This document shows, piece by piece, positions 1 through 6,326 of a stretch of 16,740 bases of DNA. The notes under the pieces are model-generated. The model was not told where the DNA came from. It was given only the letters and a program-made list of their open reading frames with translations, and did no database searches. The number at the start of each line of letters is the position of its first letter. The first letter of the stretch is position 1. The position numbers were made by a program, and so were the translations under genes. Origin of the DNA: Clostridiales bacterium (GTDB lineage: Bacteria > Bacillota > Clostridia > Lachnospirales > WRAX01); contig JAISVU010000191.1 of the NCBI GenBank assembly GCA_031271375.1, positions 1 through 16,740 on the forward strand. The letters run 5' to 3'.

Positions 1-388
1 CTTCGGTGAAGCTCGTGACCGCGGGAGCCACGATGGGTATCGTATCGGTCTTGGCGGCCATCGCCTGAGCCGTCGGCGTCGCTATCGCGAGCACCAAATC
101 TACCCCGTCGTTCACAAAGCGGTCTGTGATGGTCGAAAGGTTGCTGATATCGCCCATCGCGTCGTGAAAGTCAATCGATATCTCTTTGCCGTCGTTATAA
201 CCCCCGTCGGCCAGGGCCTGGACAAAGCCTTCCCTCGCGGCGTCCAGCGCGTTGTGCGCTATGATCTGCATGATGCCGATCTTAATCACAGAGCCGCCTT
301 GCTCATCTTTACAGCCCGTGATTAACACCGCGGCCGCAAGAACCATTGCCGTCACTAGCACGATTGCCTTTGACACTGCCTTTTTCAT
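1..388 (-). CDS. ABC transporter substrate-binding lipoprotein, TrpX/COG2984 type (3' end outside window)
   Basis: The visible 129 codons begin at the ATG complementary to 386-388, seven bases after an AAGGAGG site. The protein opens with a basic n-region, a hydrophobic stretch and a lipobox (LITGC, Cys about residue 26), so it should be an exported lipoprotein anchored outside the membrane. The mature part starts KIGIMQIIAHNALDAAREGF and continues with IATPTAQAMAA and IPIVAPAVT. These are hallmarks of the ABC_sub_bind family (COG2984), which includes TrpX of the TrpXYZ uptake systems. A permease and an ATPase would be expected next, beyond position 1. A T-box leader precedes the gene, so an amino acid is the likely substrate. 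Tryptophan is suggested by the neighbouring trpB2, but the T-box acceptor-binding base argues for another tRNA (see findings). The family is fairly certain; the ligand is not. Confidence 0.85.
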   Translation of the reverse strand, partial: MKKAVSKAIVLVTAMVLAAAVLITGCKDEQGGSVIKIGIMQIIAHNALDAAREGFVQALADGGYNDGKEISIDFHDAMGDISNLSTITDRFVNDGVDLVLAIATPTAQAMAAKTDTIPIVAPAVTSFTE

Positions 389-417
389 GCTGATTCCTCC
401 TTATTGTTCGGAGGCAT

Positions 418-450
418 AAAAAACGCCCCCGACATTATAGTCTGAGGACG
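418..450 (-). terminator. T-box-controlled intrinsic terminator (leftward)
   Basis: On the minus strand CGTCCTC (450-444) pairs with GGGGGCG (430-424), with several G-U pairs. An inner GAC/GTC pairing surrounds a TATAAT loop, and six T follow (423-418). The 5' arm lies 8 nt after the T-box sequence, as expected for the terminator/antiterminator switch. Confidence 0.85.
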
Positions 451-808
451 AGATAATTCCCGTGATACCACCTCTGTTCGCCGACGCTTCACAGCGGCGG
501 CCTTAGCGGGTGTCTTAGAATGCCTATCATTAATTCCGGCATAATCAATCCTTTGATAGTGTCCATCAACACCCATCACCGATAACCGCGTGAACAGCGG
601 GCCTGCATTACTCGGATGATAAAACCGGCTTGCGAAGAACCTCCAACTAATCTTTCTTAGTTCCCTGCTCTTCTTTATCTGGTTTTATTTTCCTTTCCTC
701 AGGCAGCTCGGGAGCAGAAGGTTCAGAAACACGGCCCGGTCTCTCTCAGCATTCGAGACCTCTCTGTACGGCTTATGTATTTCCTATGATAACTCCGTCG
801 TCGCTTTT
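418..808 (-). ncRNA. T-box leader upstream of the substrate-binding protein gene
   Basis: Read on the minus strand, the leader carries the stem I AGAGAG element (765-760) and the conserved T-box AGAGGTGGTATCACGGG (475-459). A terminator follows, and then the ribosome binding site. T-box RNAs bind a specific tRNA and antiterminate when it is uncharged. The four bases for acceptor pairing are UGGU (470-467), which fits a tRNA with discriminator A. The specifier codon is not certain. The stem I internal loop should lie between GAA (724-722) and GAG (709-707), where CUU, UUC and UCU are possible readings. A UGG at 565-563 lies inside a small self-complementary hairpin and is an unlikely specifier. 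The leader, about 390 nt, is longer than the rightward one. Confidence 0.85.
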
Positions 809-813
809 ATCCT

Positions 814-842
814 ATTATACACATCCGCAAGACAATGTCAAG
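814..842 (-). promoter_or_regulatory. Sigma-A-type promoter for the leftward T-box/transporter unit
   Basis: On the minus strand, TTGACA (842-837) and TATAAT (819-814) are separated by exactly 17 bp. Both hexamers are perfect consensus. Transcription should start near 807, at the beginning of the T-box leader. Confidence 0.85.
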
Positions 843-879
843 CAAAATGTTTTAAATTTTAACAAATTTGAAAAACCTA

Positions 880-907
880 TTTACAAATCAAAAAACCGTG
901 GTATAAT
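880..907 (+). promoter_or_regulatory. Sigma-A-type promoter for the rightward T-box/trpB2 unit
   Basis: TTTACA (880-885) and TATAAT (902-907) are separated by 16 bp, with a start expected near 914. The -35 box lies 37 bp from that of the divergent promoter. The DNA between them is very A+T-rich and could serve both as UP-element sequence. Confidence 0.8.
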
Positions 908-913
908 ACCAAT

Positions 914-1231
914 AATTAAACCGACGATGTGGAGATAAAAGCGCGTTATATCAATAATCGGCCCTACAGAGAGCGGGCTTGGCGGCATTAAGCGACAGCC
1001 GTCATAGCTGAGAACCCGCGGAAGCCGGCGCGCGTGAGCTTAAACAAAGCTCTTAAATGGACCACTGAGGGCGTGGCGAAAGGGTTTACAGCCTTATTAT
1101 CCCGCGACGTATCGCAGACGTTAGCTTGCGGGGGTTATGTCAGTAACCTAAAATGAGGCCGGTTTTTATCGGCGAATCAAAGTGGCACCACGGGGATTCC
1201 CGTCTTTGAATTTATTCAAGGGCGGTTTTTT
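914..1231 (+). ncRNA. tRNA-Trp-responsive T-box leader of trpB2
   Basis: The leader has the stem I AGAGAG element (968-973), a GCTGAGAA segment in stem I, a candidate specifier TGG (1058-1060) followed by ACCACTGAG, and the T-box AAAGTGGCACCACGGGG (1179-1195). UGG is the tryptophan codon. The acceptor-pairing bases UGGC (1183-1186) match discriminator G, which bacterial tRNA-Trp carries. Both tRNA contacts therefore agree. The antiterminator can form as ACGGG/CCCGT plus AAAG/CTTT with the UGGCACC bulge. Uncharged tRNA-Trp should allow read-through into trpB2. Stem I is enlarged by extra hairpins, for example GAGCTT/AAGCTC just before the specifier. Confidence 0.92.
1200..1231 (+). terminator. 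T-box-controlled intrinsic terminator (rightward)
   Basis: CCGTCTTTGAA (1200-1210) pairs fully, allowing G-U, with TTCAAGGGCGG (1215-1225) across a TTTA loop. Six T follow (1226-1231). It competes with the T-box antiterminator for 1200-1208. Confidence 0.9.
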
Positions 1232-1256
1232 ATTTTATACGAAAGGATTGATTAAC

Positions 1257-2621
1257 ATGTCAGAAATCCCGTACAAGATTTACCTCAGCGAGAACGAAAT
1301 GCCTAAGTCCTGGCACAATATCCGCGCCGTAATGAAGGAGCCCCATGACCCGATGCTCCATCCGGGTACGCTGAAGCCCTGCGTTACGGAAGATCTGCTG
1401 CCCATATTCTGTAAAAGCCTCGCGGAGCAGGAGCTGAACTTCACGGACGAGTTTATCGAAATCCCTGAAGAAATCCGCAGCTTCTACAAGATGTACAGGC
1501 CGTCGCCGCTGGTTCGGGCCTACTGCCTGGAGAAGGAACTGGGAACCCCCGCCAAGATATATTATAAGTTCGAGGGCACGAACACCTCCGGTTCCCACAA
1601 GCTCAACTCCGCGGCGGCACAGGTTTATTACGCGAAGAAAGAGGGCATAACGTCGCTGACCACCGAAACCGGAGCGGGCCAGTGGGGAACGGCCCTCGCT
1701 ATGGCCTGCGTCTATTTCGGCGTCGGTTTGACGGTGTACATGGTAAAGGTATCGGCGGAACAGAAGCCCTACCGCAGATACGCGATGGAAACCTACGGCG
1801 CGAAGGTCGTCGCATCCCCCTCCGACACGACGGAATCCGGCAGAAAGATACTTGCAGAAAACCCCGGAACGGGCGGTTCCCTCGGCTGCGCTATCTCAGA
1901 GGCGATAGAGACCGCGATTAAGACCCAAAACTGTAAATATGTGCTGGGGAGCGTCCTGGACCATGTCCTGCTTCATCAAAGCGTTATAGGCCTCGAAACT
2001 AAGGCCGCCTGCGACATGTACGGCATCCGGCCCGACGTGATAATCGGCTGCGCCGGAGGCGGCTCCAACCTGGGCGGGCTTATCTCGCCTTTCATGGCAG
2101 ATAAAATACGGGGTAAGAACGATATCAGCTTCATAGCTGCGGAACCGGCTTCCTGCCCTTCCCTCACCCGGGGAACGTATGCCTACGATTTTGGCGACAC
2201 ATGCCGCACCACGCCGTTAATGCGGATGTACACGGTGGGAAGCTCATATATCCCCTCGCCAAACCACGCTGGGGGGCTGCGTTTTCACGGCATGAGCCCC
2301 ATTCTGTCCAAGCTGTACCATGACGGCTATATCTCGGCGAAATCCTATGTGCAAAGCGACGTTTTCGCCGCGGCCACCCTCTTCGCGCGCAGCGAGGGAA
2401 CCCTGCCCGCCCCCGAATCCGCCCACGCCATCAAGGCCGCCATCGATGAGGCTGTTAAATGCAGGGAAACGGGAGAGGAAAAGACTATCCTCTTTGGCCT
2501 TACCGGAACGGGTTATTTTGATTTAACCGCCTATAACAGTTACAACGCGGGGACGATGACGGACAGCGTGCCGTCGGATGAGGATTTGGAAAAGGGATTC
2601 GCGGGGCTGCCTAAGGTGTGA
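1257..2621 (+). CDS. trpB2: Tryptophan synthase beta chain, TrpB2 type
   Basis: A pyridoxal-phosphate enzyme (454 aa) that condenses indole with serine to give tryptophan in the cytoplasm. The PLP lysine is K115 in GSHKLNSA. The substrate-loop glutamate is E138 in TETGAGQWG, and the phosphate-binding loop is GGGSN (267-271). The N-terminal extension (about 80 residues before RPSPLVRA) and overall length above 450 fit TrpB2 rather than TrpB1 (about 400). The start is the ATG at 1257, preceded by GAAAGGA at 1241-1247. An in-frame start at 1182 lies inside the T-box and is rejected. No trpA or other trp gene is adjacent, so the enzyme probably salvages free indole or supplements synthesis. TrpB2 proteins are known to act without a matching TrpA. 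Expression should rise when tRNA-Trp is uncharged. Confidence 0.95.
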   Translation: MSEIPYKIYLSENEMPKSWHNIRAVMKEPHDPMLHPGTLKPCVTEDLLPIFCKSLAEQELNFTDEFIEIPEEIRSFYKMYRPSPLVRAYCLEKELGTPAKIYYKFEGTNTSGSHKLNSAAAQVYYAKKEGITSLTTETGAGQWGTALAMACVYFGVGLTVYMVKVSAEQKPYRRYAMETYGAKVVASPSDTTESGRKILAENPGTGGSLGCAISEAIETAIKTQNCKYVLGSVLDHVLLHQSVIGLETKAACDMYGIRPDVIIGCAGGGSNLGGLISPFMADKIRGKNDISFIAAEPASCPSLTRGTYAYDFGDTCRTTPLMRMYTVGSSYIPSPNHAGGLRFHGMSPILSKLYHDGYISAKSYVQSDVFAAATLFARSEGTLPAPESAHAIKAAIDEAVKCRETGEEKTILFGLTGTGYFDLTAYNSYNAGTMTDSVPSDEDLEKGFAGLPKV

Positions 2622-2640
2622 GAGTTGAAAGTTAAATTAA

Positions 2641-2687
2641 ACATGGAGAACTGAGGGTTAAAGGCTTTATTTCTCAGCTCTCCATGT
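2641..2687. repeat. Long imperfect inverted repeat between convergent genes
   Basis: ACATGGAGA (2641-2649) pairs with TCTCCATGT (2679-2687), and CTGAG (2651-2655) pairs with CTCAG (2673-2677). There is one A/C mismatch and a 17-nt loop. It lies between the 3' ends of trpB2 and the leftward permease. No T-run follows on either strand, so it is not a standard intrinsic terminator, though it could block both transcripts. An 8-bp tandem duplication (CATGTATT twice, 2683-2698) overlaps its right end. Confidence 0.7.
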
Positions 2688-2726
2688 ATTCATGTATTAC
2701 GTTAGACTGATTTTAATACCTAGACA

Positions 2727-4013
2727 TTACGCCCAGATTAACCATATCAGCACATAACCCACGGTTACGGCGGTTAGCGTGAACGGAACGCTGGCTTTCA
2801 TAAAGTCCTTAGCGGACACGTCGCGGCCTTCCTTGCGCAGAAGGCCCAGCGCCGTTATGTTCGCCGAGGCGCCTATCGGCGTAAGGTTTCCTCCCAATGT
2901 GGCCCCGGAGAGCAAGCCGAAGTATAGAATCGGGCTGTTAAGGCCCATAGCCGCGCTCAGTGCGGCGACGACCGGCAACATCGTCGCCACATACGGGATG
3001 TTATCCACAAAGGCCGACACCAGCACGGAAAACCATACGATCAGCGAGTAGATGACAAAGAGGTTCGAGCCACCGAAGCTCAGGAAGAAATTACTGATAT
3101 CGTCGATAACCCCGGCCTGGACAATCCCGCCAACCACGACAAACATCCCTGTGAGGAGCAGCAGCGTCTGCCAGTCAATTTCCTTTGCGTTGTCAACGAA
3201 ATGCTTGAGGCCTTTCTTCGTTACCGCTTCGTGGATAAATCCGACAATCATCAAACCAGCACAGATCAAGCCGTTGAGTATGCCGGGCTTGCTGCCCTCC
3301 GGGATGAACGAGGCCGCGATAAGCGCGAGGATCAGCCCTATCAAAAGAAATGTTGGGAAGAAGCTGTTAATTACCGCCTTTTCGGGAACGACATCGACGC
3401 GCTTGTCATACTTTTTCAACAGCATAAACAGGATTACAACAGCGGCGGCGGAACTGATCTGCACTACCCAGAACATGCCCATTTTGCCCTGATACGCAAA
3501 AAAGTCGATGAAATTCATGCCCATGCGCCCCGCGAGCATAATGGACGTAGTGTCCCCCACCATAGTCGCCGCGCCCTGGAGGTTTGACATCAGCGATATC
3601 GCTATTATAGCAATGGGTATAATCTCTATTTTTAACCGCTTAAACAGGTTTATCGCGATAGGGGCGATAATTAATACGGTCGCCACATTGTCGACGAATG
3701 CCGAAATAAGCCCGGCTATAACCGAAAGCAGGATAATGACCCACTTGATATTCGGCGTCTTCTTGACGATCCAGTCGCCAATCAGGGCCGGCATCCTGGA
3801 TTCTATAAACAGCGAGACGATCCCCATCGTGCCCGCGATCATCAGGATGACATTCCAGTCGATCACGTTGGGCAGCTCGTAATATGGGACTATCCCGGTA
3901 GCTATGAACACCAGGGCCGACCCGGCCGCAATGAAGGATTTCTTCCTGGGGAAGACAAGCAGCAGGATGTAAGTGAGGGCAAACAGTACAATGGCTCCGG
4001 TTTTAAGGTTCAT
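2727..4013 (-). CDS. ArsB/NhaD-superfamily (SLC13-like) ion permease
   Basis: An integral membrane transporter of 428 aa with about ten to twelve hydrophobic segments. Two matching half-repeats are visible: SAFVDNVATVLIIAPIAI (104-121) and SAFVDNIPYVATMLPVV (333-349). Each is followed by a glycine/threonine-rich segment: GAATMVGDTTS (147-157) and GATLGGNLTPIGASAN (370-385). This internal duplication with SAFVDN motifs is typical of the ArsB/NhaD/P-protein branch of the ion transporter superfamily. Possible substrates include sodium (antiport), arsenite or an organic anion. No ars regulator, reductase or partner gene is nearby, so I do not choose. The ATG at 4013 follows AAAGGA about 10 nt upstream. 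The gene appears monocistronic, with 303 bp between it and the next upstream gene. Confidence 0.85.
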   Translation of the reverse strand: MNLKTGAIVLFALTYILLLVFPRKKSFIAAGSALVFIATGIVPYYELPNVIDWNVILMIAGTMGIVSLFIESRMPALIGDWIVKKTPNIKWVIILLSVIAGLISAFVDNVATVLIIAPIAINLFKRLKIEIIPIAIIAISLMSNLQGAATMVGDTTSIMLAGRMGMNFIDFFAYQGKMGMFWVVQISSAAAVVILFMLLKKYDKRVDVVPEKAVINSFFPTFLLIGLILALIAASFIPEGSKPGILNGLICAGLMIVGFIHEAVTKKGLKHFVDNAKEIDWQTLLLLTGMFVVVGGIVQAGVIDDISNFFLSFGGSNLFVIYSLIVWFSVLVSAFVDNIPYVATMLPVVAALSAAMGLNSPILYFGLLSGATLGGNLTPIGASANITALGLLRKEGRDVSAKDFMKASVPFTLTAVTVGYVLIWLIWA

Positions 4014-4150
4014 TACTGATAGACCGTCCTTTTATTATTGTTATTCATATAAAATGTTGCGATCGAAGGGGCGGCGTTATGCCTCCCGGAATTATTTCAT
4101 GCTATGGGCAACGGTCGGGAAGCCGATGTAAACCGGCGCAAAATCGCGCA

Positions 4151-4217
4151 GCAACGGGCGGCATGATGCCGCCCCTACAACCCCGCCTGCAACGGGCGGC
4201 ATGACGCCGCCCCTACA
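4151..4217. repeat. Two direct copies of a 29-bp GC-rich palindromic repeat
   Basis: Copies at 4151-4179 and 4189-4217 differ at one base (ATGATG versus ATGACG). Each holds a GGGCGGCAT...GCCGCCC self-complementary core followed by CTACA. A degraded third relative (GGGGCGGCGTTATGCC) lies at about 4068-4083. These resemble short dispersed intergenic palindromes of the REP/MITE kind. The rest of 4014-4150 shows no gene and only weak promoter-like sequence for the permease. Confidence 0.75.
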
Positions 4218-4232
4218 GACATCCGCGCAACA

Positions 4233-4310
4233 GGATAATAGGTGAAGCATTTAAAGTAACTTCACCTATTATCCATTACATATTACCTTTTACCTTTTAC
4301 ATATAACCTG
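4233..4310. repeat. Perfect 15-bp inverted repeat merging into seven degenerate heptamers
   Basis: GGATAATAGGTGAAG (4233-4247) is the exact reverse complement of 4260-4274, across a 12-nt loop. From 4262 the sequence runs in 7-bp steps to 4310: TCACCTA, TTATCCA, TTACATA, TTACCTT, TTACCTT, TTACATA, TAACCTG. The right arm of the palindrome therefore covers the first two heptamers. It sits just downstream of the third M42 gene, so it may end that transcript, but there is no clear T-run. Confidence 0.75.
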
Positions 4311-4316
4311 CCCTCA

Positions 4317-5312
4317 TCAAGCTCCCATTTCCAAGACCTTAACCGTAAGGTTAATGCTGTCTTCGATATCGCTTATCGCGCACATTTCGGCGTCGCTGTG
4401 GACATAGCGGGTGGCAACGGAGATAACGCCGGACAGCACGCCGGACTTGGAAATATTCATCGCGCCGGCGTCGGTGCCGCCGCCTTCGAGTATCTCCAGC
4501 TGATACTTGATATTGTTGTCCTTAGCCGCCTTCTCCATAAGGTTGATGACCTCGCGGCTGCACAGGACGCTGTTGTCCTTGATCTTGATGCAAGCGCCGC
4601 CGCCCATTTTCATCGGGAATTTAAGGGCTTTAGGCGTGTCGAACGCTAATGTGACGTCATAAGCTATGCCGTATTCGGGGTCTACGTTATACACCGACGT
4701 CTTCGCGCCGCGCAGGCCCACTTCTTCCTGCACGGTGAACACGAAATAGCAGTCGAACTTGGGGGCTTTGAGCTGTTTAAGCGCCTCCATCATTATGAAG
4801 CAGCCCAGGCGGTCGTCCAAAGCGGGCGTCATTACCTTGGTTTCGTCAACCTGGCAGGAGGCGGAGTACACGGCGATATCGCCGATCTTGACCAGCTTCT
4901 TCGCGCAGTCGCCGCAGCAGGCCCCAATGTCAATATACAGTTTATTCTGTGAAAGGTCTTTGCGGAAGTCGTCTAAACGCTCGCAGCGGATGACGCCCTG
5001 GACGCCGTTTGCGAACACGACGCGCCTCGAAACCAACAAGAACGGGTCAAACCCGCCAATATTAGAGAAGCGCAGAAAACCTTCGTTGTCAATATGCGTG
5101 ACCATAAAGCCGATCTGATCCATATGCCCGGCGAGCATCATCTTGGGGCCGTCGCCCTTCTTGTGAACGATAAGGTTCCCCAGCGCGTCAACCTTATAAT
5201 CGTCGTAATAGCCTTTTAAATCCTCAAGGATAGCGGCGCGGATATGCTCCTCATGGCCGGAGGGCCCGATAATTTCGCATACCTTCTTTAATAGAGCCGT
5301 GTTGACTGCCAT
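4317..5312 (-). CDS. M42-family metallo-aminopeptidase (third of the array)
   Basis: A cytoplasmic di-metal aminopeptidase (331 aa) of the FrvX/YsdC/TET group, expected to trim N-terminal residues from short peptides. The motifs lie in family order: GHMDQIG with metal His63 and Asp65, ALDDR with the bridging Asp at 166-167, VQEEVGLRG with the catalytic/metal Glu pair 196-197, YDVT with Asp219, GGGTDAG (277-283) and RYVHS with His305. All metal ligands are present. The ATG at 5312 directly abuts the stop of the upstream paralogue, and its GGGGAGGA site lies inside that gene, which indicates translational coupling. It is the last gene of the degV operon and is clearly diverged from the other two copies. 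CDCYF-like cysteine pairs (ACCGDC, 131-136) are a local peculiarity. Confidence 0.93.
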   Translation of the reverse strand: MAVNTALLKKVCEIIGPSGHEEHIRAAILEDLKGYYDDYKVDALGNLIVHKKGDGPKMMLAGHMDQIGFMVTHIDNEGFLRFSNIGGFDPFLLVSRRVVFANGVQGVIRCERLDDFRKDLSQNKLYIDIGACCGDCAKKLVKIGDIAVYSASCQVDETKVMTPALDDRLGCFIMMEALKQLKAPKFDCYFVFTVQEEVGLRGAKTSVYNVDPEYGIAYDVTLAFDTPKALKFPMKMGGGACIKIKDNSVLCSREVINLMEKAAKDNNIKYQLEILEGGGTDAGAMNISKSGVLSGVISVATRYVHSDAEMCAISDIEDSINLTVKVLEMGA

Positions 5313-6326
5313 TTATTGTTCCTCCCCGTATTTATTAATAAAAGCCTTAACCAGCTTTATCGCGTTTTCGTAATCCCGCTTGTCCATAACGCTTACCGGC
5401 GAATGCAGGTAGCGGCACGGCACGGCGACGCCTATAACCGGCGTTCCGCCGTGGGCGGTGTGGTAATTACCGGCGTCGGTGCCGCCGGCCCCGGTGCGGC
5501 GGAATTGATACGGTATCGCGTTCTCCTCCGCGACGGCGGTCATCTTGTTTACATATTCCTTGAGATACACCGACGACCTGTCTATCAGCGACAGCGCGGG
5601 GCCGTCTCCCAGCACCGTTACCTTTTCGTAATCTTCATTGGGGGGCATGTCGGCGGAGACTGTACCCTCAAGGTTTACGAACATATCGGCGCTGACCCGG
5701 TTAGCCGCCGCCATAGAGCCCCTGAGCCCCACTTCCTCCTGGACGCAGAACACGGCGGTAACGGGCGTCTTGATATCGGATTTAAGCACCTCGATAATAA
5801 TGCCGCAACCGGCCCGGTCGTCCAGCGCCTTTGCCTTGATCTTATGCTCGCCGAACTCGGTGAACTCGCTGTCAAAGTATACAAAATCCCCCATAGAAAC
5901 GGATTTTTCCGCTTCCTCCTTGCTGGAGGCCCCGATGTCGATATACAGCGCGTCCAGCTCGATCGCTTTGGCGCGCTCGTCGGCTTTGGTCATATGTACC
6001 GGCTTGGTGCCGATGACGCCCTTGACCTTATCCTTGCCTATCACCACTATCTTGGAAGGCAGTATCCTGGGATCCAGCCCGAACAGGCCCATCCTTATAA
6101 GCCCCGAATCCTCCACGCGCTTTACCAGCATCCCCACTTCGTCCATATGCGCCGAAAGCCCGATATGCTTGCCCGGCTTACCCGCGTTCTTCGTCACGAT
6201 AAGGTTGCCCATGCGGTCGGTGAGCATGGAATCCACATGGCCTTCCAGCTCTTCCTTAATAATAGAGCGTATTTCGCCTTCGTTGCCGGGGAGGCCGTTA
6301 GCGTCGGTGAGTTTCTTTATAAGCAT
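5313..6326 (-). CDS. M42-family metallo-aminopeptidase (second of the array)
   Basis: A 337-aa paralogue with the M42 motifs SAHMDEVG (His60, Asp62), KALDDRAG (Asp169-170), VQEEVGLRG (Glu197-198), GGTDAG (281-286) and RYLHS (His308). At the position where its neighbours have Asp in DVT or DVG, it has Glu220 in NLEGTVSAD. This substitution occurs in part of the family and should still bind metal. Translation starts at the ATG at 6326 behind GGAGGAG, overlapping the upstream paralogue by 10 bp. The expected role is removal of N-terminal residues from peptides in the cytoplasm, with a specificity that cannot be read from sequence. Confidence 0.93.
   Translation of the reverse strand: MLIKKLTDANGLPGNEGEIRSIIKEELEGHVDSMLTDRMGNLIVTKNAGKPGKHIGLSAHMDEVGMLVKRVEDSGLIRMGLFGLDPRILPSKIVVIGKDKVKGVIGTKPVHMTKADERAKAIELDALYIDIGASSKEEAEKSVSMGDFVYFDSEFTEFGEHKIKAKALDDRAGCGIIIEVLKSDIKTPVTAVFCVQEEVGLRGSMAAANRVSADMFVNLEGTVSADMPPNEDYEKVTVLGDGPALSLIDRSSVYLKEYVNKMTAVAEENAIPYQFRRTGAGGTDAGNYHTAHGGTPVIGVAVPCRYLHSPVSVMDKRDYENAIKLVKAFINKYGEEQ

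Noticed and set aside
555..568. UGG at 565-563 as specifier of the leftward T-box
   Set aside because: It lies in a TTGAT/ATCAA self-pairing hairpin well past stem I, and the UGGU acceptor-binding bases do not fit tRNA-Trp.
385..579. Leftward 64-codon open frame in the T-box leader
   Set aside because: It consists of the conserved T-box and terminator sequence and has no ribosome binding site. The real gene starts at 388 in another frame.
1182..1256. Upstream in-frame start extending trpB2 by 25 residues
   Set aside because: It begins inside the T-box sequence and runs through the terminator. The ATG at 1257 has the proper site, and the extension does not resemble TrpB2.
3052..3882. Rightward open frames over the permease gene
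   Set aside because: They are shadows of the leftward transporter, with low-complexity translations and no recognisable domain.
4151..4217. Possible CRISPR remnant
   Set aside because: There are only two to three copies, each self-palindromic, separated by a 9-bp gap, with no cas genes.
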